Below, in pieces: positions 10,644-23,239 of a DNA stretch of 64,000 nt; within the stretch, counting starts at the first letter, position 1; the number at the start of each line of letters is the position of its first letter. This DNA comes from Helichrysum umbraculigerum (lineage: Eukaryota > Streptophyta > Magnoliopsida > Asterales > Asteraceae). Below the pieces are notes generated by a model, which was given only the letters and a program-made list of their open reading frames with translations, was not told where the DNA came from and searched no databases. The position numbers and the translations under genes are program-made. The stretch covers positions 242,408,250 to 242,472,249 of the forward strand of contig CATIUR010000001.1 of the NCBI GenBank assembly GCA_949592205.1. The letters are read 5' to 3'.

Positions 10644-11721
10644 TGAGATTCATAGTTCCAGACAAATCTTAAATGACGGTGGCTACTATTAATTTGCTAC
10701 ATTTTGGTTTTCCCCAATTAAGTTACCCTATATTTTTATAACTTTTTTTATGTATACAATTTTGGATCGTAAATTACAAACTAATGGTTTTTATTTACAC
10801 CGTAAACAATCATAATTCGGTTCTTATGTTCCCATTAGTCTACAAAACAAGTGTTGTCCTGTTTACGACCTGCATTGCCACAAAAACATTGCAAATACTC
10901 AGGCGTGCAAGGTAAACTTTCTATTGCTATATTTTACTTTTAACCAATCCAATTTAACATGTATTGTATTTTCTTTCTATGTCTTCCTTTATGATAGATT
11001 AATGATGAATTGCAGGTTTATCTTTATATCCATAGCAACCTTAATTGGGTTAATATGCACACAGTAGTATACAAACTTGTATTTTACTGGATATCGTGGC
11101 CATTGTATCTAAAATGCGTGATTTTAATAAGACCTAAAGGGACAACACTGAATCATGTGTAATAACATGCTACTTGCCTACCTTAGTTTCTATCTACTTT
11201 GTAAACCTCAGGTATGTAAGAGAGTGAAAATAAGGTGCAGTTCAGATAAGTGTATTTTTCGAATTAGTAGACGTAGGCCAGGTGTAATTTATGTGTTGTC
11301 AACCTTCAACAACATAGAAAAAGAAATACAAAAAATCTAATGTACTAAATAATTTTGTGATATCTTATCTTAAACTTCACTTTTGCTTATCAGGCTATAC
11401 CAAGCTAACACCCATTACTATGACGGGTTCTCGCGAAACGCGCTATTCCATTCTCAAACGATATTCCAGAGACCTTCAAGACCCAGAAAATACTCCTCCA
11501 AACATAAAGCATTCACCGCCTGACTCAATTCAACCCGGGCACCAACGCTCAGGTAGTACCAGTTCTCTGTGTTATGTTTGTTTTATATATTTTATGTCAC
11601 TCAGCCTTAAACGAGTTTCAAATATATAACCACTCTCAATTCAATACCAGCTACACGGACATCAGCACAATCTAAAAATCATATAGAAGGAAGCAGACAA
11701 CATATATGCACTACACCGTTG
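10644..11721. other. Degenerate Helitron-like interior with exon-like pieces
   Basis: Non-coding overall. It continues from the left flank after removal of the gypsy element and contains short exon-like stretches with splice-like borders, the clearest at 11394-11552. Together with 14,245-15,519 it looks like the interior of a Helitron whose 3' terminus is at 15,519; its 5' end was not found and may lie outside the window. Confidence 0.4.
11394..11552 (+). pseudogene. Exon-like fragment in Helitron relic
   Basis: Open for 53 codons between an acceptor-like cag (ends 11393) and a donor-like gtagta (from 11553), with matching phase at both ends. The translation includes MTGSRETRYSILKRYSRD and is rich in Pro and Ser toward the end. 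No family recognised. Position and style suggest an N-terminal exon of a Helitron-borne gene, upstream of the AT-hook exon at 14679. Confidence 0.35.
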
Positions 11722-11726
11722 CGTGA

Positions 11727-14239
11727 TGTAACACCCCCAAATTTAATGATTTGCGGAAGCATACTTGGGTGTTACTAATCAATATACAAAGCACAAGATA
11801 TATAGTAAACGACCTCTAAATGAGACGTTGTAAAACGATTTCATAGAAATATATGTTTGAAAACTTAATGTTTTCGTATACAAAAAATAGTTCCCTAGAG
11901 TCCACGCGTATGGCGGGAGATTGTATTACATAATCAACATGTACAAAAGATAATGCTGAGAATCTCCATTAAATGCAGTTTAGTTGAATTCATGTGACTC
12001 TGGCTATGTCCTGGGGGAATCCTACTCCATATGAGTACCTGAGAATACATGCTAAAAGGTCAACACGAATGTTGGTAAATCTCACAGGTTTGTAAGTAAT
12101 ATCAGTTTTGAACACAAGATTTCATCAGTAGTGCCCGCAGGCGTAAATCAAGTATTTGCAAATCCAGCAAATGCAAAGTAAGTAAGTTATACCGTTGCCA
12201 TGAGGCTCATAATCGAAGCTTAACCCGTAAGTAATAATTTGCTCCCGTGACATGCTCGTAACTGAGCAAGTAGATGTAACGAAATAATAGTCGCCCGTTT
12301 ATACATAACGGTTCGTGGTAGCGCTACTACCCCGGGCGGGGAGGGTCATTTCCCTAATGGATCCATTAACTAGTGTTCGCGCTTAAGTCCATAACTAACG
12401 ATATATGATGGAGAGACTTCTGTAAATAGTAAATAACTCATGCAATTCCGTTTGGTATAGTAAGCAGTTTTAGTACTTGTGTTAAAGAAAAACAGTAGCA
12501 TTTATCTCACCCGGTATGTAAAACAGTAAAAGCGGGGCTGTAAGACTCACCTGAGTCGAGTAGTAAGCGGTGGAAATCAGTAAGTAGTGAGTAGGTTCTC
12601 CGAACCCGTAACCTTTAAATGCCTAAACATATAAAGTCAAGTAAGTAGATGTCTCGCAAGACCATTTAGTCTAGTTGTCTACACAACTCGTTATGTCCAA
12701 TGTTGTTTCGTTATTGTTTGTTCTTAGAAAACATGGTTGGCCCGTTGGTGACGGTTTGTATTAATAGTCTTGATGTTATCACATTGATTTTGAAGTGTTA
12801 TACTTGAAAAGTATATTCCATTATGTTTGAAAAGTTGTATCATATAAGCGTTTCGAAGTCGTGCAAGTTTGACACTTGGTGAGAAATGTGCTTACGGAAT
12901 CTAAGTACGGGGGTCCGAGGGTAGCGCCCCTGGCGGGGTCCAAGGGGCTGGCCCCTGGCTGGGGTCGAGATGCCAGGTCAGCTCGAAAAATTTTTATTTC
13001 TACTATATTGCTTTGGTGAAAAACGCATCTGGGATCTGAATTTGGGTAAAATCGAGTGATAAATTTCGAGTCTCGACACTTAGTAAAAATCTGTGTTTTT
13101 GAGGTTTTGGTTTGTGCGACGTTGGGTGCGACGTCGCAGATCCTCACTGCGACGTTGAGCATGACATCGCTATGTGCGACTTTCGCAATTTAATGCGACG
13201 TTGTACGTGGCGTCGCTATATGCGACGCTGTTGATTTCTGCGACGTAAGGGTTTGCGTCGCTAAGTGCGACGTCCGCCAGTTAGGGCGACGTTGAGGATG
13301 ATGTCGCTTTATGCGACGTGGTGATTAGTATTGCGACGTCGCAGCTGACGTCGCAATATGTCTGGGCCAACTACGACGTTGCGGTCTGTTGGCCGGAGTT
13401 TGTGTCGAAAACGAGTTTTCCGGCCACCGTTCGGTACAAAACTTTTACCCAACCCATATTTGGACATTTTAAGCATATATAAACCATAAAAACGTAAAAA
13501 ATGAGTAAAAACGGAGAGTTTCGGGTTTTGTCGGAAACTTACGCGGTGTCGGATTGAAAATCCGAAAAGATGGGATGGTAGATCGTGTCGCGGTGGTGCT
13601 TTTATTCCAAAGGCGTGGTATGATCCGAGTGTGTTTTAAGGTAGTATTTGGCGATTTAAGTGAGGTGGTGATTTGGTGCTTTTTGAGAGAAAAGAGGGAG
13701 GAAGAAAGAGAAAGAATTTGGGGAAATGAAGAGAAAGAGAGTGAGAGTGGGAGGTTAACCTCCCATTTTCAGTCCGCGTCTCCGCGCTCCGTGTGGTGTT
13801 CGTTTCTTCCGTCGTTTAAATGTACAGCATTTATTTTACGCGCTAATTATTCATTTAATAATACAAATTTTGTTAAGCTATTTTAATTGAATTATTTTTC
13901 TAAAACTTTAAATAAATTTGGGTAGTTTGTTTTTAAGTCGCGAAATTCCAATTGTACGAAATAGGATGATTTGTGAGTATTATTAAGATGTTATTCCGGA
14001 TGTCATATCGTTTTTAAATAACGGCTCGTATTTATATTAAAAGGTTTCAGCAACGTCCGTATTTTCTGAATCGAATTGCATTCAATTCTTAAAACTGTGT
14101 ACTATCAAATCCAACCGTGTAATCGTATATATTCACCAAAATATATTTTGATACATTAATTAGCCTAACACGGAACTAATTACATGTATTTACAGAGAAT
14201 TAGGCACTAATTACTAGTCCTAATTTGGCGGTTGTTACA
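11727..14239 (-). mobile_element. Solo LTR of a related gypsy element
   Basis: 2513 bp with termini TGTAACA...TGTTACA and a perfect 5-bp target duplication, cgtga, at 11722-11726 and 14240-14244. It follows the same plan as the LTRs at 932 and 8253: same orientation, the shared GGCCCGTTGGTGACGGTTTG block near 12738, an array of short inverted repeats, a TATA-like motif and similar terminal blocks. It is diverged along its length. No internal region is present, so it is what remains after recombination between two LTRs. Confidence 0.93.
13110..13385 (-). repeat. Inverted TGCGACGT/ACGTCGCA array in solo LTR
   Basis: About fifteen copies of a GCGACGT unit occur in both orientations. They occupy the place where the element at 932-10638 has GCGACAC units. 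The array lies about 90 nt downstream of a TATA-like motif at 13474-13483 on the minus strand. Confidence 0.8.
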
Positions 14240-14678
14240 CGTGACATTACAAATCATGGTTAGTACCTGAAATTTCCTTTTATCTGCTTTACCTTTATCC
14301 TTATTTTACGCATACAACAACATCAAATAGAACCTGAATTGGTATCCTAAGGACAACTACCAACACAGTCAATGGCTTATTTTCTACATAAACACAATGC
14401 CTTAAATTATATTCAGATAGCCAAATAGCGTTTCTTACAGCAGTTCCGTCTGACATCAACAAATTTGGTGAAACAACGCATATCAACACACCATCTAGCG
14501 GGATTGCGAATTGTGCCTCATCTCTCTCTACATCTACTCCTGGTCAGTAAAACATCCATTTATTGCGTTAATCCAAGGATGAAATGTTATGGTTTTTGGA
14601 CATACTTTGGATTATTTTATTTTAAATTAAATAATAAAAAAATTGATTACCTTTATGTGTCCCACTTATTTTGTGCAG

Positions 14679-14831
14679 TGAATTGCAGTTCATTGATACA
14701 AAATAGTAGTACCACCCCGTTTATGACAGCACCCCGAGGTAGAGGCAGACGCCCTAATAGTAAAGTAACACAAGCTGATGCAGTTCCGTTTCACCTCCCA
14801 CCACCTTGTACTGCTACACCGCCGGACAGAG
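14679..14831 (+). pseudogene. AT-hook exon of a Helitron-borne gene
   Basis: Exon-like stretch between an acceptor (tgtgcag, ending 14678) and a donor (gttagt, from 14832). The translation contains an AT-hook-like run, MTAPRGRGRRPNSK, and a proline-rich end, PFHLPPPCTATPPDRG. A homologous pair of exons occurs in the other Helitron at 27568-27639 (PFQLPPPYNAPSPDTG) and near 28081-28150 (RRGRGRPPKKKK). AT-hooks bind the minor groove of AT-rich DNA. The parent gene is not identified. Confidence 0.5.
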
Positions 14832-14969
14832 GTTAGTTATTAATATGATAATGTAAGCTTTTTCATAACTTTTATGTAGCATTCAATCCATAGTACAACT
14901 AGATTGCGTACAGTGAACACAAATATAGCTCAAATAACATACACTTAACCTGGTCTTCTTTTTTTGCAG

Positions 14970-15242
14970 CGCGTTAATCATGAATTTATTCGTCGCTGCC
15001 TTATGGAGAATGAGGAAAGCCAGACAAACCTGCGCAGTGAGGATACTTAATGGCATGTCAATGTCTACTTCAGGATTGCCCCGAACACAGGCGCCATTAT
15101 CGGGGCATCGTTCTTGGGGACAACGTGGGATTTCTTTTGTGCATACCATGATTTAGCTGGTGGCGAGTTCGTGATCATGGAACATTACGCTCCTGGATAC
15201 ATTAATTTTCAAATCGTCGATCCGGAAGACGTGGTCATGTAG
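14970..15242 (+). pseudogene. B3-like DNA-binding domain fragment
   Basis: After an acceptor-like cag (ending 14969) the frame reads RVNHEFIRRCLMENEES, reaches an in-frame TAA at 15048-15050, then continues as NVYFRIAPNTG and a run with the pattern W-x-F-C ... DLAGGEFVIMEHY ... NFQIVDPEDVVM before TAG at 15240-15242. The spacing of Trp, Phe, Gly-Glu-Phe and the final strand resembles the second half of a plant B3 domain. The internal stop makes it a pseudogene. The family call is by pattern only; an RPA-type OB fold is an alternative. Confidence 0.4.
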
Positions 15243-15479
15243 TTCTCAACAACTTATCGGCAAACCTTATGTCTATTTTACGTTTGAAAGTTTTGCTACT
15301 GTTGCATGGATATTTGAAGTTCCGTTTTCTGCATTTAACAAACATTGCCTTTTTTCAGTGATATTTTGGGTGCCATGTTGTTTATCATCTTCGCCTTATT
15401 TATCTTATAATAGCTACATGCTTATCGTCACATTAATTATTCATTAACTGTTCTTCAAATACAACATAACCAAAGTCAA

Positions 15480-15519
15480 CATAAAAGAGTCCCGCAATTT
15501 TTTGCGGGTTTTCAACTAG
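15480..15519 (+). mobile_element. Helitron 3' terminus
   Basis: A hairpin with CCCGCAA/TTGCGGG arms (15491-15508) is followed by a short spacer and CTAG (15516-15519), with T as the next host base. This is the standard Helitron 3' end. It closes the relic that contains the exons at 14679 and 14970. Confidence 0.75.
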
Positions 15520-15742
15520 TATTTCTTATAACCCGCCAGCTATTAAAACAAACGTTTAACATAAATATCAAGTATGTAGGTAATTATTGGTATGTAATTA
15601 ATAAGTTCTATTATATTAACATAAAATATGTTAAATTTATATTGTCTTGCATTTACATATGACATTTTAACATTAGTATTTAATAACTAAGCTTGTTTAA
15701 AAGGTAATACTTAAATAAGATTTTATTAAGTATGTTGAATTA

Positions 15743-16249
15743 TCTATCTATCTATATCTATAATCTATATTTATAATCTATAATTCTTATAAAGGGTTTA
15801 GCCTTTAATCCTTAAACTTACACAATGAAATATGGAAAATACCAAAAGTACCCTTACATTAATTTGAGCAAATTTGGAAACAATAAGTTATTTGGACAAC
15901 TATAGTAACTCTTTAATGACTAAATTATTATTACCTTTTCACAATATGGGAAACGAAACTATGTACAAATGCGCTCATACATGTTTCTCAATAACTTTGA
16001 TTCAACTTAATTTTCATTTTGAAAATAAAAATCACATATTTTCAAATCTCCTAACTATAAATGCAAACGAGCATATGAACACAACATTTATAATAATGTA
16101 AAAATATATATCGACATGCTTTATTTTTTTTAAGTATCCATATTCATCATAACTCAAATTTATATTTCAACACTAACTATTTTAATATGAATACAGTATG
16201 TTGACAATCAAACGTAAAGTACCGCTGAATTGCGCGGGTGCCCAACTAG
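15743..16249 (+). mobile_element. Short non-autonomous Helitron
   Basis: It begins with a TC-start AT-rich stretch typical of Helitron 5' ends (exact TC uncertain because of TATC repeats). It ends with an imperfect hairpin (16221-16239) and CTAG at 16246-16249, then host T. No open frame of note; the short frame at 15874-16101 has no recognisable features. Confidence 0.6.
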
Positions 16250-16577
16250 TATCTTTTAAATCAACTAAATGACTCATTACATTATACATTAGAATTTTTT
16301 TGTGTGTAATTATATTCTTTAAATTTTAAAATATTCCATTTTAACTTTAGAATACAAAAGGTACAATTAACTAAAGTATTGAAATTAATAGATATTATTT
16401 TTTATTTTAAAAAAGGGGGTACATGATAAGTAAAAGAAAATTTTAAATTTAAATACAATAGATACAATATGTTTGTCTTACTAATGGTCCTAACATTATC
16501 GACTTAAAAAATAAAAAATAAATAAATAATTGTTAATCCAGTAAGTTCCTATACAAAACAAGAGTATATTGTTATAT

Positions 16578-16708
16578 ATGACTAATTACACAAACCTAAA
16601 ACCAAAACTATTTTTTTTTATTGGTTGAATTATCTCTCTCCATACAAATTTTCACATCTACCGGTAACATTTTGTTAGGATCAATCATTTTCCATTAAAC
16701 AACCCCAT
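16578..16708 (+). repeat. Copy of the USP39-like gene 5' flank
   Basis: About 130 bp closely matching 34918-35038, which lies immediately upstream of the USP39-like start codon at 35115. Both read from atgactaattacacaaacc through the CT-rich tract to attaaacaaccccat, with a few substitutions and indels. The match stops before the coding region. The gypsy element at 16729 inserted 20 bp beyond its end. Confidence 0.8.
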
Positions 16709-16728
16709 CATATTTCACGATCACAACT

Positions 16729-18513
16729 TGTAACATCCTCTCTTCTGGTCCAGTAATTTCTAATTTTAAATGGATATATTTAATTGTATTAAAAATTATT
16801 TGATATTATTTGTTTTATTGCGAAACTTGGTTAAATAAGTCTCATGACTTATTGTGAATAGTAAATTGTTGATTGTTGTAATTTACTATAGTTGACGGTA
16901 GAATAAAATAAGTTTCTCGCAAATGGTTTTTAGGTTCCAGGCAATAGATTAAAAGGGGACTAGTTTTAAGTGAATGCGGGTCGGGTTAAATTGGAAAGGC
17001 CGACTTATAAACTTTCCTATTTGGGAAAGTTATCACTTTAGCTTTCTAAACCCTTGAAACCTAAAACTAAAAACCTAAGAACACTAATCTAAAACTAAAA
17101 TCTGTAATCAAGCTTTTGGAATTGTGATTCTGATCTAATCATCACCATCATCATCTCAATCATTTGGTAAGTTTGATTTGGAATCAAATTTATAAAACTT
17201 TGTTTAAATTGAAGTATATATGATTATAGATGGTATGGGAGTTTAAATTGAGATAACTAATTGTTATATGAGGTTACCAGTGTTATTGTTGTTGTTAAGT
17301 ATGATGAAATGACCATGGAAAACTGATTTGGTAAGTTTTGGGTATAATTTTCGGAACTAGGTTTCATGCTGATTGAAGGTTGCTGGTGCAGGGAGGGTAC
17401 CCGGCGGGTAATGTGCCTAAACTAGGAACCCGACTGGTAAACCGGGAACCCAACGGCTACTCAAGGCTTTAAAACCCGTTTAAGTTATGTTACCATGAAA
17501 ATTAATTTACCCGGCATCTAGACCTATGAACCGGCGGGTAGTGTGTGTAAGCCGGCGGGTCTTGACCCCCAGCCGGCGGCTAGTATAGCTTGTCTAGCCT
17601 TTCATATAATTGTGAATTGTAATATGTGATTTGAAACTTGTAATGGTAATGTTGATTATATTAAGTTCACATTGTTACGAATTGATATGAGTTATGTATT
17701 TATGATCTTGATTTCTAACTTGTATTTGATTGTTGATTCTCAGATCCTCAGAGGACTCAGCGAGATAAGACAGCTGAGTAAGTGAATCGAGACAATCAGG
17801 TGAGTGGATTTGAAACTCACAGTTTGGTTTGGTTGTGTCAGTTTGATTTCAATAAGTAATTATAGGATTACTATTGATAGAATGTTAAATTTAAAATGAT
17901 ATGCCATTGGATTGGTTGATTGTTTAGCATGTGTGCTAGAATGTAGAATCCAGAGGTCAACTAGATTGTTGGTTGGACTTGATTGCTATTGTTGGTCAAC
18001 ACAGGGTTGCGTACATTTGTTGATGAAGATTAGCAATAAGTTAGCGGTTAATCACTGTTTTGGCCTACAGTTGATTTAAGTGTTCTGATGGGGCCACCCG
18101 AAACAGGGTCCTTAGGAACCACCGTTCCTCTTGACGATATTTGTTACATTATTGATTGTGAACAGATTGCTAGCTAAATTGGATTGTAGTTGATTATTCA
18201 TTCACTTAGCTTCGTGCTAATCCCTCAATTTACTTCCTGCAGGTTATGTTTATTATGTGGGTAGTCAGGAAGGGATGTTTTGATGCTGGGAAAGTTTGAA
18301 ACTTGCAACTCTGATCCAGTTTGTTATAAACAATGTTTTGTAATATATAATGCCTCGGTTTGTAAACAAGTTAACTGTGTTGGGTTAGTAGTTAAACCTG
18401 TTGTATAATGTTTGCGAAAATTTCAAGCAGAATTCTAATAAAATATGTATTGTAAGTATACGCTTCCGTGAAACTTAATATAATAATTGTTGTATTAAAT
18501 GAGGGGTGTTTTA
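16729..18513 (+). repeat. 5' LTR of second gypsy element
   Basis: 1785 bp, starting TGTAACATCC. It contains a series of GGCGGGT-like motifs at about 17400-17590. It is followed after 3 bp by the primer binding site. Confidence 0.93.
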
Positions 18514-18516
18514 AGT

Positions 18517-18528
18517 TGGTATCAGAGC
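18517..18528 (+). other. Primer binding site, initiator tRNA-Met
   Basis: Reads TGGTATCAGAGC, complementary to the 3' end of initiator tRNA-Met, 3 bp after the LTR. Confidence 0.93.
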
Positions 18529-18688
18529 AATAGTTTGGGTGAATTGAATATGATAGTATGTTCAATTCTAAACTTTGTTGTGTTGTGTCAAACATTCTTG
18601 GAAATGGGATTATGTACTGAATGTGAATCGGTTAGTAGGATAGGTGCTAACGATTAACGAATTGTGAGCTGTTGTTGTGTTTACAGAT

Positions 18689-21600
18689 ATGGCGGATAAC
18701 GAGCAACCACCTGTTAACCCTAATAATGTCTCAAGGCCGGAAGTTACTGTTGAGACTCATGATAAGCGGACTGAGCACGCTGGTACTTCTTTCCATGTTA
18801 GAGAAGAATTAGAAAGAGATGAGTATCTACTTCATTTGGAAGAGGAAAATCAAGCACTCAGAATATATAAACAACAAAAAGAGGCTAAATCATCCCATCC
18901 TGTGTTTAGTACGATTTCACCGCCAAAACAAAAGGTGTGTTCTTTTAAAACCTTTATGAGCAGTAACCCGTCTGTGTATTCTGGTAGTACAAATCCTTCC
19001 GTAACTCTAGATTGGTTGAGCGATATTGAAAAGAAATTTGAAGTTTGCCAATGTGAGGAAGAATTAAAGGTTCCTTATGCAACTCAACTTTTAAAAGGAT
19101 CAGCTATGAATTGGTGGGATTCGATTACTTCTGTGTTATCTCCTTTTCAGAAAGCATCTATCAGATGGCCTGATTTTCATAATGAAGTTTGTAAGCAGTA
19201 TTGTTCAAACTTTGACATAGCTCGGATTCGAAAGGAGTTTATGGATTTGCAATTAACTGATAAAATGTCAATGGATGATTTGATTAATCAGTTTTCAGAG
19301 AAACTTAGGTTTGTTCAGTTGTGGGTTCCTGATGAGAGAACCAGAATCGAACAGTTTGTGGGTACCTTACCTAATCATTATCGAACATCAGTGAGGTTAG
19401 CGGGTTCTCTTTCCCAAGCTTTTATGTTAGCTCGGTCAGTTGACAGTGATTTGAGACCTCAAGAGGCACCAAGTAAAGAAATGGTTTCTCAGAAATCTAG
19501 GAGCGAATCTTCTAGTAAAGGTAAGCAGCGGTGGCAAGGAAATCAACAGGGTAAGAAACAAGAAAGTCGTGGTGGTACTTCTGATCGTCCCAATTGGTGC
19601 ATTAAGTGTAGAGCTAGACACTTTGGGCCGTGTACTGTGCAAACCACTAGATGTGTGAAATGTGGTGTGATTGGTCATGAAGCCAAAGATTGTGTTTTTC
19701 CTACGTATGTGTGTTGGAATTGTCACAAAGAAGGTCATCATGCAAATCAGTGTTCTGAGGCTAAGAGACATGGTTCAGGGTCGGTTGTTAGTTCGTCATC
19801 TTCCGGTCAGAAGTGGAAGAATCCGCCATCTGTAGTTAGTAGAGCTTTTCAGATGACAGTGGATGAAGCTGTCCACACAGATGATGTGATCACTGGTACT
19901 TTTCTTGTAAACTCTGTACCAGCTCGTGTTTTCTTTGATTCTGGTGCAAATTATTCTTTTGTATCTGTGTATTTCTGTGATAAGTTGAAAATGATACCTA
20001 CAGTGATTACAAACCCTGTTGAAGTAGAAATAGTTAGTGGCAAATTAGTTCCTGTTACCACTTCGGTAATTGGAGCTAGTATTATGATAGATGGCCAGAC
20101 TTTTCCAATTTCATTTCTGTTGATGCCGATTGCTAGTTTTGATGTGATTATTGGCATGGACTGGTTAAGTCAGTGTAAAGCAAGTATAGATTGCCACAAT
20201 AAGCTGATTAGAATCCCAATTTCTGAAGAGTCATATGTAGTGGCTCGAGGAGAAAGGGATAGTGGGGGTATACCTTTGATTAGCATGATGAAAGCTAGGA
20301 AGTCATTGTCCAAAGGTTGTGAGTCGTACCTAGCTTATGTGATTGATACTAAAGTAGGGAAGAAATCTCTTTCTGATGTCCCGGTTGTTTTTGAATATCC
20401 GGAAGTGTTCCCTGATGAATTACCTGGTTTACCACCGGTTAGGGAAGATGAATATCAGATTGATCTTGTTCCTGGTTCGTCACCTGTAGCCAAAGCTCCC
20501 TATAGATTAGCTCCGTCTGAGATACGTGAAATGATGAATCAGATACAGGAGTTATTGGATAAAGGGTTCATTAGACCTAGTTCTTCTCCTTGGGGTGCAC
20601 CAGTTTTGTTTGTAAAAAAGAAGGATGGGTCTTTTCGAATGTGCATTGATTATAGGGAACTGAATAAATGAACGGTAAAGAATAAATATCCACTGCCTCG
20701 CATAGATGATTTGTTTGATCAGTTGTAGGGATCTTCGTTTTATTCTAAAATTGATTTAAGGTCAGGTTATCATCAAGTTCGTGTTCGTGAACTGGATATT
20801 CCTAAAACTGCTTTTCGAACCAGGTATGGTCATTTTGAATTCCTGGTTATGCCGTTTGGTTTAACAAATGCTCCAGCAGTTTTTATGGATTTGATGAACC
20901 GTGTATGTCGACCTTTTCTTGATAAATTTGTGATTGTATTTATCGATGATATTCTTGTATATTCTAAATCTGAATCAGAACATGAAATGCATTTGAGGTT
21001 AGTGTTGGAAACCTTGAAGAGAGAACATTTATATGCAAAGTTTTCTAAATGTGAATTTTGGATTCGGGAAGTGCAATTTTTGGGTCATATTATTTGCAAT
21101 AATGGTGTTAAAGTTGATCCTTCAAAGATTGAAGCTGTAATGAATTGGAAAGCTCCAAAGTCTGCTTCAGAAATAAAGAGTTTTCTTGGTTTGGCAGGTT
21201 ATTACCAAAAGTTCATAAAAGACTTTTCTAAAATTGCCGGTTCATTGACTAAACTGACCCGTAAGGATGAAAAATTTGTATGGACTGAACAACAGGAAAC
21301 AGCTTTTCAGACTCTGAAACAGTTGTTATGTCAGGCTCCTGTGTTAGCATTACCAGATGGGTCCGATGATTTTGTTGTTTACTGTGATGCATCGATTGTT
21401 GGTTTGGGTTGTGTTTTAATGCAGCGAGACCGTGTTATTGCTTATGCTTCTCGTTAGCTCAAACCTCATGAAAGAAATTATCCTACCCATGATTTAGAGC
21501 TTGCAGTTGTTGTATTTGCTTTGAAAATGCGGAGGCATTACTTGTATGGTACTAAGTGTGTTATTTGTACTATCACAAGAGTCTTCAGTATATGTTTTCA

Positions 21601-23178
21601 CAGAAAGAGTTGAATATGCGTCAGAGGCGATGGTTAGAATTAATCAAAGATTATGATTGTGAAATTAAATACCATCCAGGAAAAGCCAATGTGGTTGCTG
21701 ATGCTTTAAGTCGCAAGGTAACTTCTGATCGAGTTTACTTTATGCGTTTAGAAGTTTCTTCTGATTTGGTGGGTCAGATAAAAGCTGCACAATTAGAGGC
21801 TTTGTTAGATCATAATTTGAAATCTGAAATTATGTTGAATCGAAAGGAATTGTTATTAGATGATTCGAGAGGATTAAAAACCTTTCAATCTCGTGTTTGG
21901 ATTCCTTTGTTTGGTGATCTTCGGGATGTTATTCTGAATGAAGCCCATAAGTCCAGATTGTCTGTACATCCTGGAAGTACGAAAATGTATAATGACTTGA
22001 AACCTTTGTATTGGTGGCCTACAATGAAAATGGATGTAGCAAGATTTGTAAGTTCTTGTCATATTTATTCTCAAGTTAAAGCTGAACACCAGAAGCCGTA
22101 TGGGTCGTTGAAACAGCTTGAGATCCCAGAATGGAAGTGGGAACATTTGACTATGGATTTTGTTACCAAATTGCCTCGAACTGCCCGAGAAAATGATATG
22201 GTTTGGGTCATTGTGGATCGATTGACTAAAAGTGCACATTTTCTAGCTACTAGTGAGACTGCATCTTTGAGTAAGCTTGCACAGTTATATGTGAATAAGA
22301 TTGTCTCGCGGCATGGTATTCCTTTATCGATTGTATCTGATATAGATTCGAGGTTTGTATCTCGTTTTTGGCAAAGCTTACAGCAAGAGTTGGGCACTAG
22401 AGTTAATCTCAGTACAGCTTATCATCCTCAAACAGATGGTCAGTCAGAACGTACGATTCAGACATTGGAGGATATGTTAAGAGCTTGTATTTTGGAATAT
22501 GGTGGTTCTTGGGATTCTCATCTGCCATTAGTTGAGTTTGCTTATAATAACTCTTATCATTCGAGTATAGGTATGCCTCCATATGAAATGCTTTATGGTC
22601 GCCGTTGTAGAACGCCTACGTGTTGGCTAGAGGCAGGTGAGAAACAGTTTACAGGTCCAGATATTGTTCAGATGACAACTGATAAAGTGGCAGTGGCTCG
22701 AGAAAAGTTGAAAGCTGCACGTGATAGACAGAAACAATATGCTGATCCTAAACGTCGACCTGTTACTTTTGTTGAAGGTGAACTTGTTTATCTGAAAGTT
22801 TCGCCTTGGAAGGGGGTAATTCGGTTTGGGAAACGTGGCAAATTGGCTCCTCGATATATTGGACCGTTTAGAATTCGTCAAATTGTTAATGATCAGTCTG
22901 TTACACTTGAGCTTCCTCTAGAACTTGCTGGTATTCATGACACGTTTAACATTTGTTATTTGAGGAAATGTAACGTTGAGGACCAGTCTCAGATTCTTCC
23001 TTTAAAAGATTTGAAAGTTGATCAGAGTCAGAAGTTAGTTGAAGAACCAGTTGAACTTCTTGACAAAAAAGTTACCAAACTTAGGAAGAAACATATTCCT
23101 ATGGTGTTAGTGAAATGGAAACATAGTTTAGGTTCAAACCTAACCTGGGAAACCGAGGATAGTATGAGATCCAGATAG
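18689..23178 (+). pseudogene. Gag-pol of second gypsy element, broken
   Basis: Starts at ATG 18689 (MADNEQPP). Gag domain, three Cys/His knuckles (about 19598-19760), protease with DSGA (about 19936), reverse transcriptase with FIDD (about 20940), RNase H, integrase and a chromodomain-like tail are all recognisable. Damage seen: in-frame TGA at 20669-20671, TAG at 20726-20728, TAG at 21455-21457, a one-base loss near 21572 that shifts the frame in RNase H, and TAG at 23176-23178 that removes the last residues of the tail. The integrase zinc site has Tyr in place of the second Cys (reads CHIYSQ). It cannot encode a working polyprotein. Domain order and the tail match chromoviruses, as for the element at 932-10638. 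Confidence 0.95.
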
Positions 23179-23224
23179 TCTGGATTGTTTGATCGTGATG
23201 AGATTTCGGGGACGAAATCTTCTT

Positions 23225-23239
23225 AAGGGGGGGGAGATT
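23225..23239 (+). other. Polypurine tract of second gypsy element
   Basis: A run of A and G with eight consecutive G residues ends at the 3' LTR start (23240). A GGGGACGAAATC block lies just upstream, as in related elements. Confidence 0.88.

Noticed and set aside
13110..13385. Possible CRISPR-like array of regularly repeated TGCGACGT units
   Set aside because: Units are short, alternate in orientation and have irregular spacing without unique spacers; this is a plant LTR.
14301..14836. Long frames 14301-14489 (minus) and 14465-14836 (plus) as genes
   Set aside because: The plus frame crosses an intron-like T-rich stretch; only its end (14679-14831) looks like an exon. The minus frame shows no protein features.
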